A program made the position numbers and the translations under genes. A DNA stretch of 64,000 bases from Blastomussa wellsi (lineage: Eukaryota > Cnidaria > Anthozoa > Scleractinia > Plerogyridae), in contig OX393567.1 of assembly GCA_947652115.1 (NCBI GenBank), forward strand, positions 19,310,298 through 19,374,297, in the 5' to 3' direction. The notes below the pieces were generated by a model. It saw nothing but the letters and a program-made list of their open reading frames with translations. It was not told the origin of the DNA and did no database searches. Shown here piece after piece: positions 1-10,225 of the stretch (the first letter of the stretch is position 1; the number at the start of each line of letters is the position of its first letter).

Positions 1-52
1 GTTCGAGCGGACGTTCAAATCTTAAAAAAATGTGATTTACGTCTGTTTTCAG

Positions 53-158
53 TCGACGCAATGTGACGTACAGCAAACGGAAGAATTAATTAAACAGGCA
101 CTTCGACTGTGGGACGCGGACAAGATTGGCCTTCCTGATTATGCGTTGGAATCGACAG
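53..158 (+). CDS. SUN gene exon (coiled-coil/helix entering the SUN domain)
   Basis: Acceptor AG at 51-52 and donor GT at 159. Encodes 35 codons plus one base, reading STQCDVQQ to ALEST. Intron 159-939 follows and holds a nearly pure C run at 678-704; I see nothing else in it. Confidence 0.88.
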
Positions 159-3100
159 GTTCGTATTGTTCGCATGTTTGAATTAGTTTGAAAACTTTTA
201 CCAGTGCCATTTTCTGTAAAAGATAATATGGGAGACGCGGTAGCCCAACGGCTAGCTCGTAAGCTGTCGTTGTTGCGAAAAACGGCGCATTTTAGTCCAA
301 AAGCCCGCATCAAGAACGCAGACTCTGGCCAGACCCAGTTTGACCTAGTTATGTAAGTCCTCAATTCAAGGACTTCGGTCATCCTGCGCAGACTCGGGGC
401 TTGCTAGTGCAATCCAACAAAAGCACTATGCGTGTGCCCCTAAAATCCACGTTCTTAATGCTGACCAAAAGGAAAGCGGGCTCTGGGGCTGAGATTGAAA
501 CCGGTGCTAGCAACTTAGGCAGCGACAGTAAACTATACTTACAGCCATCTCAGAGTTGTAAGTTGAACATACCAAAGCTTTCGGCTTTTCTGGGAGTCGG
601 ATTCGGTAGAAGGCCCGTTTTATTCTTCTTATAGTAAGTTTATTCAACAAGAAGTCAACGTTGAAACCGTGGAGGCGCCCCCCCCCACCCCCCCCCCCCC
701 CCCCTAGGCCACGATGACTCGAGCAGCTCTGGTAATGAGCGTTACACACGTCAATATTGTGTATAGTTCAGTCGCGGAAGCAGTACCAGCGATAGCTGAT
801 GACGCAATGGTGCCTCCGAGACGGGACTGAGCCCGCGGTTGTTCGTCCCTGAAGTTGCCTAGCAACATGAATAACTGGCACTTTTCATTGAATGTCAGTA
901 ACGTTGTTTGTGTTTTGCGTCGTTGATATCTCTTTGCAGGCGGTCAGATACACAGTTCATATCACTCTCCAACGTTTGCCAGCGGAGCACCTCAAGTGCT
1001 GGTGTTTGGAATTCCTTTGTGGTACGATGTCAAGACGCCGAGGGTTATTATTCAGGTTAGTTGATAAAAACGGTTGAATTTGTTAGTAAAATGCGTTACG
1101 GGGTAACCAAGGCCGAGTGGCATTGCGGTTTGCCCGTGAAGAACACGTTCATTAGCATAAAAAGTCGACCAGATAGGCTGGTTAGCACAACCTTGATAGC
1201 AGTTAGCTCGGAAAAATTGTAAGGTTCAAATGATACATTATCATCATCCCATTATCATCATCCCATTGGGGCATGGGGTCGCAAATGATACATTATAGAG
1301 TGATTTTAATTTGAGTGCCGAAAGTGATTTGCGTTTGATTTGGTTTCTGCATTACCCTTAGTGATTGGTTGGTCGCGCCATTTTCTCTACCAATCAAAAA
1401 TAAAACCATTCTACGTTTTCCCGCGCTTTGTGCCGGTCACGTGTATTTGCTTCGTGTTTTGATTGGTTCACTGGATTGTCTACATCCTTTGTGATTGGCC
1501 AAAATGATAACTTTGGTTTTGGCCTTGCGAAACTATAAATAGCCTGCGTGGCAGGCGTCCGAAGGGGAGGGAGATTGGGGAAAAACCAGCCTGTTTTCCC
1601 CCATCTCCCAACCCTTCGGACACCTGCCACGCAGGCTAAACTATAAATATGGTCTTATACTTGTGAAAATGGATTATTTTTCTTCTTAGTCTGGAAATAA
1701 CCCTGGAGAATGTTGGGCTTTTCAAGGAAGCACTGGCTTTGTAGTGGTCAAGGTGAAATTAACTTGATTTTCATTTTCTTTCTCATATCAATAGCTCTTT
1801 TATATCTAACAAATCTGACGGCTAATTTTTTAATTGCCAGCTTTCCCAGATGATAAAACCTTCCGCATTTACGTTGGAGCACATGGCCGCATCTCTGTCC
1901 CAGTTTGGAGATCAAAGTATTCCGAGTGCCCCCAAAGAGTTCTCTGTCTGGGTGAGTAAGTCGCTGTTCTGCTAAGGCGTGAAATACTATCAAAATCACT
2001 AGAGTGGTAAAACAGCGGTTAGAAATTTGAATTCGAAGCAGTTCGATTCTTAACACGTGATCTGAAAAAAATTGTCACGTGGTTTTGTGTTTGCGAGCGT
2101 CCTGTCAGCGATGATGTGATTTTGACGGTGGCATCATGGTCATGTGAACATCGTTTTTCCAGAATTTGTCACAAAAATAATGACGCTATCAAGCAAACAG
2201 AGTAGGAAAACTCACGGGAGGTATTCAGGATGAAAGAAAGGCTATCCAAAAGTCACGAAGCTTTCTGTTTGGTTTCGATAAATAAACAGTGTCCACGTGA
2301 TAAAATTTTTTAACTCACGTGATCGAGATTGGCGCAGTGCGAGACGAAATTTAGCGACTGCATTTTACCACTTTAGTGATTTTGATAGTATTCTGTAATC
2401 CCATTTGAGACGCAGACTACTTGAAATTAAAGTATGTGAGCTGTAGACAGTAGCTTGGGCATTCGGTGGCTGAAGGCAAATTAAACAGGGCCATTCGGCG
2501 TGGTATTGGAGTTGAATCGTTTTCACTTGAAGCCCGTACAAACAACCCGCCCTCTATGCAGTGTTCAACTGGCACGCGCCTTGCGAAGTCTTAAAACGTC
2601 CTTAAAATGCAATGTTAGCTACATGTAAGTGAATACATCCATTCTATCAACAGGGCTGGAGTGACGCTCATGGCAACGAGAAAGCACTGCTTGGCGAGTA
2701 TTCGTACGATAACAAAGGATATGCTCTTCAGAGTTTTCCAGTTCAGGTGATGAAAACAGAAAAAATTAAATGATCTATAAAAGAAATCACTGTTCTAGCG
2801 AGTGGAAGGTTTTTCACTGAGTCCTTCAACTCGACCTTGATAATTGTCGTAGATTATTGACGTTTACCAAGATTTAAAATTGGTTCAGGATTTTTGCCTT
2901 ATATCAATTAGAGAAGTCTTTTGCGCAGTCAGATGAAATCAAAATCAATCGTGATTGCGACTGTTGCTAGTTTTTCTCAGTTACGTTGTTTCAGCGAAGC
3001 CGTCCCTTGCAAAAAACTCACAGCATTTCTGGCTTGCATAATAGCTAAAAAGGGTGCAATTTCTGAAAATACTTCGCCATTTTTCTCTATTATATAATGA

Positions 3101-3391
3101 CGTCAGTGAGAGCTCTATGTGGACTTGCTACAGCTTCTCTATGTTTCAACGCAAAAGAACGTGAAAAGAAATACCAAGCAATGCGAGCGCCAAGCTCTAG
3201 GGGGGTGGGGACGGGGACTGTGAGCAGTCTGACCGACGTTGACAGTAATTTTTTGTTTGTGATTTCAGTCCACTACAGTCCCAGACTTTCGATTTGTTGA
3301 ACTGAAAGTGCATTCCAACTATGGGAACCCTTCATACACTTGCCTGTACAGATTCAGAGTACATGGCTCGCCGCACATAAACAATAACTAA
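53..3391 (+). CDS. SUN-domain protein, C-terminal part (six exons, 5' end outside window)
   Basis: Partial gene, coding exons 53-158, 940-1055, 1690-1752, 1841-1951, 2654-2746 and 3269-3391. All have AG/GT borders and phases that join without a break. The joined 203 residues form a SUN domain: helical lead-in with ALRLWDADKIGLPDYALEST, then FGIPLWYDVKTPRVIIQ, ECWAFQGSTGFVVVKLS, FTLEHM, SAPKEFSVWGW, and the terminal YTCLYRFRVHG just before the stop. SUN proteins sit in the inner nuclear membrane and bind KASH peptides in the perinuclear space, forming LINC bridges from nucleoskeleton to cytoskeleton. The FGIPLWY box is closest to what I recall of SUN1/SUN2. The nucleoplasmic part, membrane helix and most of the coiled coil lie upstream of the window. 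Introns carry a poly-C tract, a MITE with a nested hairpin and a 410-bp foldback. Paralogue assignment (SUN1/2 versus SUN3/SPAG4) is not settled. Confidence 0.93.
678..704 (+). repeat. Poly-C tract in SUN intron
   Basis: Twenty-six C in 27 positions, with one A at 687. The G-rich minus strand could form a quadruplex. Simple repeat; length may be unstable or mis-assembled. Confidence 0.9.
940..1055 (+). CDS. SUN gene exon (start of SUN domain, FGIPLWY box)
   Basis: Acceptor AG at 938-939 and donor GT at 1056. Two bases complete the split Gly codon, then 38 codons ending VIIQ. The Cys that human SUN1/SUN2 use for the disulfide to KASH appears to be His here. Confidence 0.92.
1297..1670 (-). 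mobile_element. CCAAT-rich MITE (family A), with a nested hairpin insertion
   Basis: Reverse-orientation relative of the copy at 3426-3684. It shares the end AGAGTGATTTT, a GCCGAAAGTGAT block, the GATTGGTTCACTGGATT block and GTGATTGGCC. It is split at 1541 by a separate 97-bp hairpin element. The far end near 1670 is eroded and only approximate. Confidence 0.65.
1541..1637. mobile_element. 97-bp hairpin element with 11-bp target duplication
   Basis: Left arm begins AGCCTGCGTGGCAGGCGTCC and the right arm ends with its near-perfect reverse complement (CCTGCCACGCAGGCT), so almost the whole element is one hairpin of about 40-bp arms. AAACTATAAAT stands directly before it (1530-1540) and directly after it (1638-1648), the mark of an insertion. 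It sits inside the MITE of 1297-1670. No coding capacity; family not recognised. Confidence 0.8.
1690..1752 (+). CDS. SUN gene exon (ECWAFQGSTGF strand)
   Basis: Acceptor AG at 1688-1689 and donor GT at 1753. It has 21 codons in phase 0, encoding the conserved PGxCWAFxGSxG segment of the SUN beta-sandwich. Confidence 0.9.
1841..1951 (+). CDS. SUN gene exon (FTLEHM to SAPKEFSVW)
   Basis: Acceptor AG at 1839-1840 and donor GTGAGT at 1952. It has 37 codons in phase 0, encoding the TLEH strand and the SSAPKDF-like turn typical of SUN domains. Confidence 0.92.
1983..2392. mobile_element. Foldback/MITE with about 100-bp inverted arms
   Basis: Left arm 1983-2081 (AATACTATCAAAATCACT to GTCACGTGG) is matched in reverse complement by 2291-2392 (CCACGTGATAAAA to GTGATTTTGATAGTATT). 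About 210 bp between the arms has no open frame I can support. It lies in the intron 31 bp after the exon ending at 1951. No clear target duplication. Confidence 0.75.
2654..2746 (+). CDS. SUN gene exon (GEYSYDNKGYALQSF)
   Basis: Acceptor AG at 2652-2653 and donor GT at 2747. It has 31 codons in phase 0, corresponding to the LLGxFxYDxxGxxxQxF stretch of SUN domains. Intron 2747-3268 follows; no feature seen in it. Confidence 0.91.
3269..3391 (+). CDS. SUN gene last exon with stop
   Basis: Acceptor TTTCAG at 3263-3268. It has 40 codons ending YRFRVHGSPHINNN then TAA at 3389-3391. The family ends close after RFRVHG, so this stop is natural. Confidence 0.93.
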   Translation, partial: STTVPDFRFVELKVHSNYGNPSYTCLYRFRVHGSPHINNN

Positions 3392-3420
3392 CCGACTGTT
3401 CATCTCAATATGTTGTAACT

Positions 3421-3426
3421 ATTAAA
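3421..3426 (+). promoter_or_regulatory. Possible SUN poly(A) signal ATTAAA
   Basis: ATTAAA lies 30 nt after the SUN stop codon. Its last base is the first base of the MITE at 3426, so the element landed in or right behind the 3' UTR. Confidence 0.45.
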
Positions 3427-3684
3427 GAGCGATTTTCAACTGGGTGTCGTAAAAACCAAAATAATCACTCTGGCCAATCACAAAGGATGCAGATAATCCA
3501 GTGAACCAATCAAAACTCAAATAAAATACATGTAGCCGCCGCAAAGCGCGGGAAAACGTGCGCGCGAGAGTCGCGACTTTGTTTGGTTTTACTTCTGATT
3601 GGTTGAAAAAGTGGCCCGAGTTTTTTAAGCCAATCACTATAAGCGTAGTAATGACTTTCGACACTCGCTCGTGAAAATCGCTCT
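3426..3684. mobile_element. CCAAT-rich MITE family A, full copy
   Basis: Ends AGAGCGATTTTCA and TGAAAATCGCTCT are inverted repeats, extended inside by GGGTGTCG against CGAGTGTCG. The interior holds several CCAAT-type boxes (GGCCAATCAC, GAACCAATCA, GATTGGTTG) and CGCGGGAAAACGTGCGCG. No transposase frame, so non-autonomous. Related copies: 1297-1670, 22719-22983, 42760-42902. Confidence 0.75.
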
Positions 3685-3749
3685 ATCATACGTGTAAATA
3701 TGGTTTAATTTAGGAGTAGGAGGTGCTGTGTCTCTGTGCGTACGTAGTC

Positions 3750-3980
3750 TTAAAGGAGCTACGTCACGATATTTTGAGCTATTTCTTCGACTACCTAAAT
3801 TACCCTTAAAATTTAGGAAACCTAAAACTAATAGTTTTCTAAGGAAGAAAAACACCAAAGGAGTGATACAGAACCTAAAAGGAACAAGGATGGCTGAGGA
3901 TGGAGAAGATTGAAACGGAATGGAAATGACGATTTTGAAAATTTTTTGAAAGTGCGCGAACGATGACGTAGCTCCTTTAA
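3750..3980. mobile_element. MITE family B, full copy (ends TTAAAGGAGCTACGTCA)
   Basis: TTAAAGGAGCTACGTCA at the left is repeated exactly inverted at the right (TGACGTAGCTCCTTTAA). The interior contains GAAGAAAAACACCAAAG and AAAGGAACAAGGATGGCTGA. Shorter or broken relatives lie at 4038-4105, 14630-14735, 17496-17645 and 50211-50347. No coding capacity. Confidence 0.78.
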
Positions 3981-5749
3981 ACTGCGACATGAAAAATTAC
4001 CCTCAAAACAAAGCAAACTGAGGGGGAAAATACGTAAGATGATGTAGTAGTAATGAGCAAAAGGAACAAGGATGGTTAAGTGTGAGGAATATTGAGACGA
4101 AATATATGCGCTATCTTCGCCATTTAGTTCCTTTGAAGTTTCAAACTAATCATTCGAGTTTTGTAAAAAAGAAGATTTTCATCAGATTCTTTAGACGACA
4201 TTTTCAAATGCCCGTTCAAGTTTAGAGAATCAACAATCCAATATAAGACAAAAACTACTAGTCTTATTTGCAAGATTAAACATTAAACTTTCAAGAGGAA
4301 ATGCTACCGTCTTTATTTGTTTCTCGCATGTCGACCATAAGGGTCACTTAAGTTTATCAAGTTTTTCAGTAAAATGCAACTCACAAAGGTAAACAAAAAA
4401 CGAGGCTTTATCGCATGGTTAGTGTTAGGGACATATGCATGTAGATCTGAATACGAATATGATACTGAGCACAAGTACGAGATTTCAAAACTGTGCTTGT
4501 GCCTTTGGTTATAAAATTTCACACCAATCTCGTGGCAATTGTCTTTTATTCAACCAGTGAGCAACTGGCAGGGTAACCTGCGATCAGGCGTTCTTTATAT
4601 TTTGCGTCGAGGTAGTAAACCACGACGGCAACGTAACTAAACAAAAGGTTTAAAGAAGGAGAACAATGGCTGTGCACATGCGTTATAATTCTTGGTACAT
4701 TTCTTTGCCGTCCTCTGCAAAACAACAACGTGAAATGACTAGATTCTGCGTTGTGTGGAGAACGTGAGCCACGATGGCTAATTACATTTTTAGTTCGAAT
4801 TCATCGTTGCGTCATAGATTCAGTTTCGTGATAGCTTTGACAGTGATAAACAAAGTAAATGACTTTAGGGTACCGCGAGATTTGTAGGTAAAATATAAAT
4901 TCATTTTTTAATCGACGTCGTCGTCGTGGTTTCTCAAGCTCCCTATTTGTTTTTTAGGTGGGGAGATTAACCCCCAGACCATCCCTCACGAGTTTGGGGC
5001 CTACTACAGTTTTGCGGGGTTGAGAGAACTTAACTTTAAAATATTTCATAAAATGTTAAAAAATGTTTTAACTTTCTTTCTTTCATGCTTTTTAACAGCC
5101 AAGAACCATCAGTGCAACATTTAAAGAATAAAATTAAACAGCCAAAATAAACGACCGAGCGCTTAAGAGTGGACTGGGCATTAGCAGTTTCAATGGCGTT
5201 TTTCTCAAAATCTAGCCGTATGACTCCACCTCAAAATGTCGCAAATTAAAACTTGGTATTAATTAAACATTCATGCAAAATAAAAAAATCTGTAAGACAG
5301 ATTTTTCACCCTTTCAAAAAATAGCTCAAAATCTCTCCGTATTTTTTTTTTAATTTTGGCTGTGGACTTGACTCACCTACAAATAAATTGTGGTTAGTTT
5401 TCGAGAAATTTTGAGTCAAAACAGGTTTTTACAACCTTGGACGAGAATTGAATTGCGCATGCCCTTTTACTTTAGCGCGCGCTCGTTTGACGCCATGCTT
5501 CGCGTGTGTTCAATAAAGACAAAATTAGAACTTCTCTGCTGGTTGCATATCAAACTTTCTTATCATATTTTACCTGTCCGAGGTTTAATATTGGATTTTT
5601 TTCTTGTGTACCAAGTTGGTTTAAAGCGATAAAATTGCGGAAACTTGTATTTTTTCTTTCCAGAGTTGCTAACACAATTTCCGTTCGCTCGAGCAATATC
5701 GACGCCAGGCAGAAAGCCGTAGCGCGCGCTCTCGAGCCTCGAAACGGTG
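3981..5749. other. Intergenic, mostly featureless
   Basis: Apart from a short family-B MITE relic at about 4038-4105 (AAAGGAACAAGGATGGTTAA), I see only AT-rich unique sequence with no supported gene, RNA or terminator. Confidence 0.5.
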
Positions 5750-6065
5750 GTGTTACACGGGAAGATTTTTAAAGGCGATTTTTAATCGATGTTACACGAG
5801 ACAACTTTTAGCGCAACATTGTTGCAACGACGTGTGGCAACGGTGTTGCACGGAACGATTTTTAAAGCAGATTCATTGGGCAAGGTGTATACATGTAACA
5901 TGTGGGTGTTACACGAACCAACTCCAACAAAATTCGGGCAGCAGTGTTGCCGGTTTTCGAATTGCTGCAACATGTTGCCGAAACAAACTGTTGCGTTAAT
6001 CCCGCCATTTTACACGTCGATTTTTAACGCAACGATGTTGCGTTAGAAATCGTCTCTTTTACAAC
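5750..6065. repeat. Degenerate repeat region with GTTACACG and AACGCAACG words
   Basis: The words GTTACACG/GTTGCACGG followed by GATTTTTAA recur about five times. Between them lie self-complementary stretches such as AACATTGTTGCAACG and GCAACATGTTGCCG. The left edge (GTGTTACACGGGAAGATTTTT) and right edge (TTTTACACGTCGATTTTTAACGC) use the same words. Family not recognised. Confidence 0.5.
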
Positions 6066-6583
6066 CATGTAACATCACCTTTTGCGAAGCGTCCTCTCAA
6101 ATCTTCTCTAATTAGCTATTTGTAAATAAAAACGCTCTTGTGAGTCGAGTTTTTGGCAATATCACGTGGTCAATCAAACAACTTCTTCGTTTTTCTCCTC
6201 GTTAACGGCATACACGAATTTTCGTCCCCAGACCGATTCTAGTCTATTAGCTGGCGAGGCCTTGTATTTGGAAGAAAAACCGTTTTTTTACCGTTGCGAG
6301 GCTCCACCGAAAAAAAGACTGGGATAATTCCAGATGGAACAAAAATATTTACGCCTCCGCCTTTTATTTGACAAAGTTTGGAATAAATTGAAAATCAGTT
6401 TGTTTTTAAATACTTGATAATATCGTTTGTTGGCTTCACGAAATTGTTCCGTTGCATCTGCCACAACAAATTTAATCCCCGCTGAAAACAGTCCACAAGG
6501 ATCCACTTTAAACGACTGTTCAACAACAAATTCGATTCCAAGTGGCGCCTTGCTAATTGCTTTTACCATTAACTTATCAACAG

Positions 6584-6718
6584 TTTACAGCGCGACGCAC
6601 CACCCAACAAACTTTTAACAAGGAGGTGGGACAACTCAAACAAATTCGCGCTCTCTGATTGGCTGACTTGTCCAAAAAGTTTGTTGGGTGGCCACACTAA
6701 GGTGCGTCGCGCTGTAAA
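6584..6718. mobile_element. MITE family C (ends TTTACAGCGCGACGCACC)
   Basis: TTTACAGCGCGACGCACC at the left is matched inverted by GGTGCGTCGCGCTGTAAA at the right. A second inner inverted pair is CACCCAACAAACTTTT against AAAAGTTTGTTGGGTG. A diverged copy lies at 28354-28452. Non-coding. Confidence 0.8.
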
Positions 6719-7428
6719 TTTATGAACAATAAAAGGCAATAACTATTTTTCTTTTCCTCTCCTAGTGGAACGGTAGTCACTATTTATTAGAGTACAGAAC
6801 TCGCACCTGTTGCCTTTTGTGAGGGATAACGGTCGGTTGATATGACGAGTTGAATTAGAGCGATAACATCCGCGGGCAAGATAAACCAAATCCTGCGCTA
6901 TGATTAGTTATCCGAGAATGAAATAGAGCAATTTGATTGGTTGCTCGAGCGGTCCAGATAATTTTCTTCTGAAACAGGCGTTTTAATTTCTGTGTTAAAA
7001 AATAAAATAATAGGGTCTATAACAAAACACAACAAAACGTAAAGGTTCAGTCTCTGCAATGAAGAGGGAAAGAGAAAATCAATGGAGACTGTTTAAAAGA
7101 TACTTCGAGTTTTTACAAGCGAAATCGGGGTAAAAATATACAAGAAAATTTAAAATCAACCGACGATTTGGTTCAGCTGAAAGCAGCAGGAATTATTTAA
7201 ACGAATGTCTTAAGTGTTAGAAGTTAATGTGTTCTGGTTAATTCAGTCTAAAGCTGTCATTTCAATTGATTATTCATTTCTCAAATTATCATTCAGGAAT
7301 ATAAACCCGACTCAAGAGGAAAAAGTTTCAGTTTTGTCCTAAAAAGCTTTGACGTGATCCCAGTAACTTGTTTGTGGTGTCACTAGATCTTTTAGTAAGA
7401 AACGTTGTGGGGTGATCTAAAGTGCATC
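6719..7428. other. Intergenic, upstream of the GPCR
   Basis: No supported feature. The promoter and 5' UTR of the receptor gene probably lie here, but I see no convincing TATA box or initiator. Confidence 0.4.
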
Positions 7429-8406
7429 ATGAACGCTTCAGCCATGACAATTGAAGTCTTCGCCCAGCAGTTAAAAAGCCGAGCAACTGCGGTTAGAATC
7501 GTGGAGTCACTGGTTATGCTCTTGATCAACCTCAGTTCACTTTCAGGCAATCTTCTCCTTGGAATAGCTGTCATCAAAAATCCGAATCTTCGCAGAAATT
7601 CCCCTAACATTTACATCGTAATGTTAGCCTTTTCGGACTTTCTGTTGTCTTTGCTGGGAATTCCGTTCTCGGTAGTTTCTCTCATTGTCGGAAAGTGGCC
7701 GTTTAATAACTTTATTTGTCAGCTCCAGGGATTCTGGATTCTCCTTTTGTGCGCTATATCATTGCAAACCTTAGCCGTTACCGCTGTGAACAGATATCTT
7801 CGGGTGCTGCGTTCACGCGCGCTGTATCAGAAGATCTTTAACGGCAAGACAGCTAAAACAGGGATAACGATCGTGTGTATCATGAGTTTGTTCGCGCCGC
7901 TGCCTTACTTTGTCGCCGGACACGAGTTTTCTTTTCACCCTGCGAAGGCATTCTGCGCGCACAACGCGGATAGCCTTTACAAGGGTTACGGAGCGTATTT
8001 GGTTCTTTTTTATGTGGCCATTCCACTTATTATCATCATATCTTGCTATACAAGAGTGTTTATTGCAGTACGCAAACACAACTTGAACTTCCGATTTCGA
8101 GTACGCAGGACAAGCCAGCCGAAGCCCTCCAGTGAAGGTCGTTTATCAGTGGATGAGGTGAACATTACATACACTCTCCTAGTCGTCGTAACTGGTTTTA
8201 TGGCTTGCTGGACGCCTGTTGTAGTGATCGATATGATTGACTTTATAAACAAAGACTGGGAGCTCAAGCGACAAGTTTACTTGAGTTACACCTGTTTTGG
8301 ATTTGCTAGCGCTACGATCAATCCCGTCATTTACGGCATCATGAATCGTTCCTTCCGCGCAGAGTACACGCGGATCTTGGCGCCCTTCAAATTGTGGTCT
8401 TGCTAA
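7429..8406 (+). CDS. Class A (rhodopsin-like) G-protein-coupled receptor, intronless
   Basis: 325 residues from the ATG at 7429 to TAG-type end at 8406. Seven hydrophobic helices are visible. Family anchors: Asn41 in helix 1 (SLSGNLLLG), Asp70 in helix 2 (LAFSDFLLS), Trp90 before Cys97 of the extracellular disulfide with Cys176, NRY at 121-123 in place of DRY, CWTP at 260-263 in helix 6, and NPVIY at 298-302 in helix 7. An N-glycosylation site (NAS) lies at residue 2. NRY is also found in melatonin receptors, and many cnidarian orphans are annotated melatonin-like or moody-like. The normal NPxxY here speaks against a true melatonin receptor. It should act at the plasma membrane through heterotrimeric G proteins; the ligand is unknown. 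An in-frame TTG eight codons upstream is unlikely to be the start. Confidence 0.92.
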   Translation: MNASAMTIEVFAQQLKSRATAVRIVESLVMLLINLSSLSGNLLLGIAVIKNPNLRRNSPNIYIVMLAFSDFLLSLLGIPFSVVSLIVGKWPFNNFICQLQGFWILLLCAISLQTLAVTAVNRYLRVLRSRALYQKIFNGKTAKTGITIVCIMSLFAPLPYFVAGHEFSFHPAKAFCAHNADSLYKGYGAYLVLFYVAIPLIIIISCYTRVFIAVRKHNLNFRFRVRRTSQPKPSSEGRLSVDEVNITYTLLVVVTGFMACWTPVVVIDMIDFINKDWELKRQVYLSYTCFGFASATINPVIYGIMNRSFRAEYTRILAPFKLWSC

Positions 8407-9954
8407 AGCTGAAAGCGAAGGCAAGTTAAAAATGACAGCGCAAAAAAGGACAAGTAAACTGTAATTATGTGTGCCATTTGAAATGGGCGCAAAAAAAAAA
8501 CCGTAGTGGAAGTCAAAGCCAGGTTATTCAAAACGATGCCGAGCGAAGACTTGAATAAGTTGTATAGCGAGTTGATTGATGTAAATATAAAATATAAAAA
8601 TTAAAATGCCGACATTTTTGATTCTGTCAGATTTTATTTCTCTTTGTGTCGACTCGTGGGTGCTCTTTTAACGTCATTACTCTGAAATAGAACCTGCACT
8701 ATTTTTTCATCTCAAAGTTTGTCTATTGTTTGCTTATCTCAGTGTAATTGGAACTTGAATTTTTCAATAAAAATGGGAAGGTATCCCATATTCGTTTAGA
8801 AGTGGCAGCACCTCCTACAGAACCCTGCGAACAGAGCTTTTTTTTTCCGCTGGTAAGGCCATCCCCTTTTTTCACCGTTTAGCGTCGTCCGACCGACCCA
8901 AATTTTCACATTTTCAAAAGATGAAAAAGAGTTACTGACGAAGAAGGTAATTTGACCCAGTCAAACTGTTTTTCACTTTTAATCTGAACTATAGACATTA
9001 ATTGTTTTGCCCATACAGATGTTCATTTTTAACATAAACTACAGAGAAAACGTGTTCCGCCCGCGTGGGTTTTTCTTATTCCGTCCTGGGAATTGAGCTA
9101 AATTTTACAGGAAAGAGGGAAAAGTTAAGAGAAAAATGATAGGTCACCATTATAGTTTACGAGAAATTGACGATTGACACGTACAAAGAAAAAGCCACGA
9201 AAATCGCGAAGTTTTTAAAGTGTCGCAAGCATTTCATGTAATAATGTAGTTTTGACTCAGGCGAATTTCCTATCCATACAAACTCTCATAGGCTTTGAGA
9301 CTATTGTACGACAGCATATAAAAAGCTTAGAAAACCGCAGTGAATGGCAGCTGCTTTTAACTATCATCTATGGTCTATCATAATTACATAAAGCTATTTA
9401 CAGGGTATTTACGAATCATAGCGTATGCAAAGCGTGTTAAATTGAAAGGAAGAGCAATTAAACTGTCACCCATAAACTTTTAAATTGACCGTAGTGAAGG
9501 AGAGCCATTTTGTGAGTGATGGCATATAATTAAAGTAAGGCGAATTTAGTGAAGCGTATATTAACCTGCAAATACAGCAAGACAATACGAATTAAATGCG
9601 CATACATGAGACTGGCTCGATTTCAGTCGATTGGAAGTCCGGTAGCATGTTGTTTTCGAATGTGCACGGTCGAAGTCACGTGACGTGGTTGCTCAACATG
9701 CGATGTTTCGCTCTTTGAAGTTCGCCGTGTTTCCTAACCAGTCTCCCTCCACTAACTCTGGTTTGACATTTTAAGAAAGACAAATTAACAGTAACATAAA
9801 TTTGACTAACATCGTGTGCGTTGTGAAGGATAGTTCTATGGCATTCAAATAGTTTTTCTCGGTTTTTCCCACAAACCCTAGCGTGGCACCAGCCTTTTGA
9901 AACCAGGCCAACGGAAAACGAAAATTCGATCACTTTCCGGACCCCAGTGGGGCC
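8407..9954. other. GPCR 3' flank and intergenic sequence
   Basis: AATAAA at 8766-8771, 360 nt after the GPCR stop, is a plausible poly(A) signal. The rest is AT-rich sequence in which I support no gene. Confidence 0.45.
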
Positions 9955-10225
9955 TCTGGCGTTAAAGCGTTTAAGTTTCGGCTTCCTTAAGAAGCTTTAC
10001 GCCACCTTTAAGTTTTTTAAAGCTGGCCTTTACACCAGCTTTACAGCCACATTTAATTAAAGCTTGCATAATGAGACTTATTTAAGCAAACTTTAGGTTG
10101 ACGTAAAGTTTCTTAAATGTCATCTTTACGCCAAGTTTACATCAACTTTACACACAGTACTGAGCGTTACTGTATAGCGTTATGTTGGATTAGCATCTTT
10201 ACGGAGGTTTAAACCAGCTGTAACT
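9955..10225. repeat. Degenerate word island (CTTTACGCCA / CTTTACACCA)
   Basis: The word CTTTACGCCA and close variants (CTTTACACCAG, CTTTACAGCC, TTTACGCCAAG, TTTACATCAAC) recur about eight times, mixed with inverted forms (GACGTAAAG, GGCGTTAAAG). Not an array of fixed period. Same design as the other word islands in this window. Confidence 0.5.

Noticed and set aside
6288..6569. 93-residue frame on the minus strand
   Set aside because: Weak composition, no motif, next to a MITE end; I cannot support a gene.
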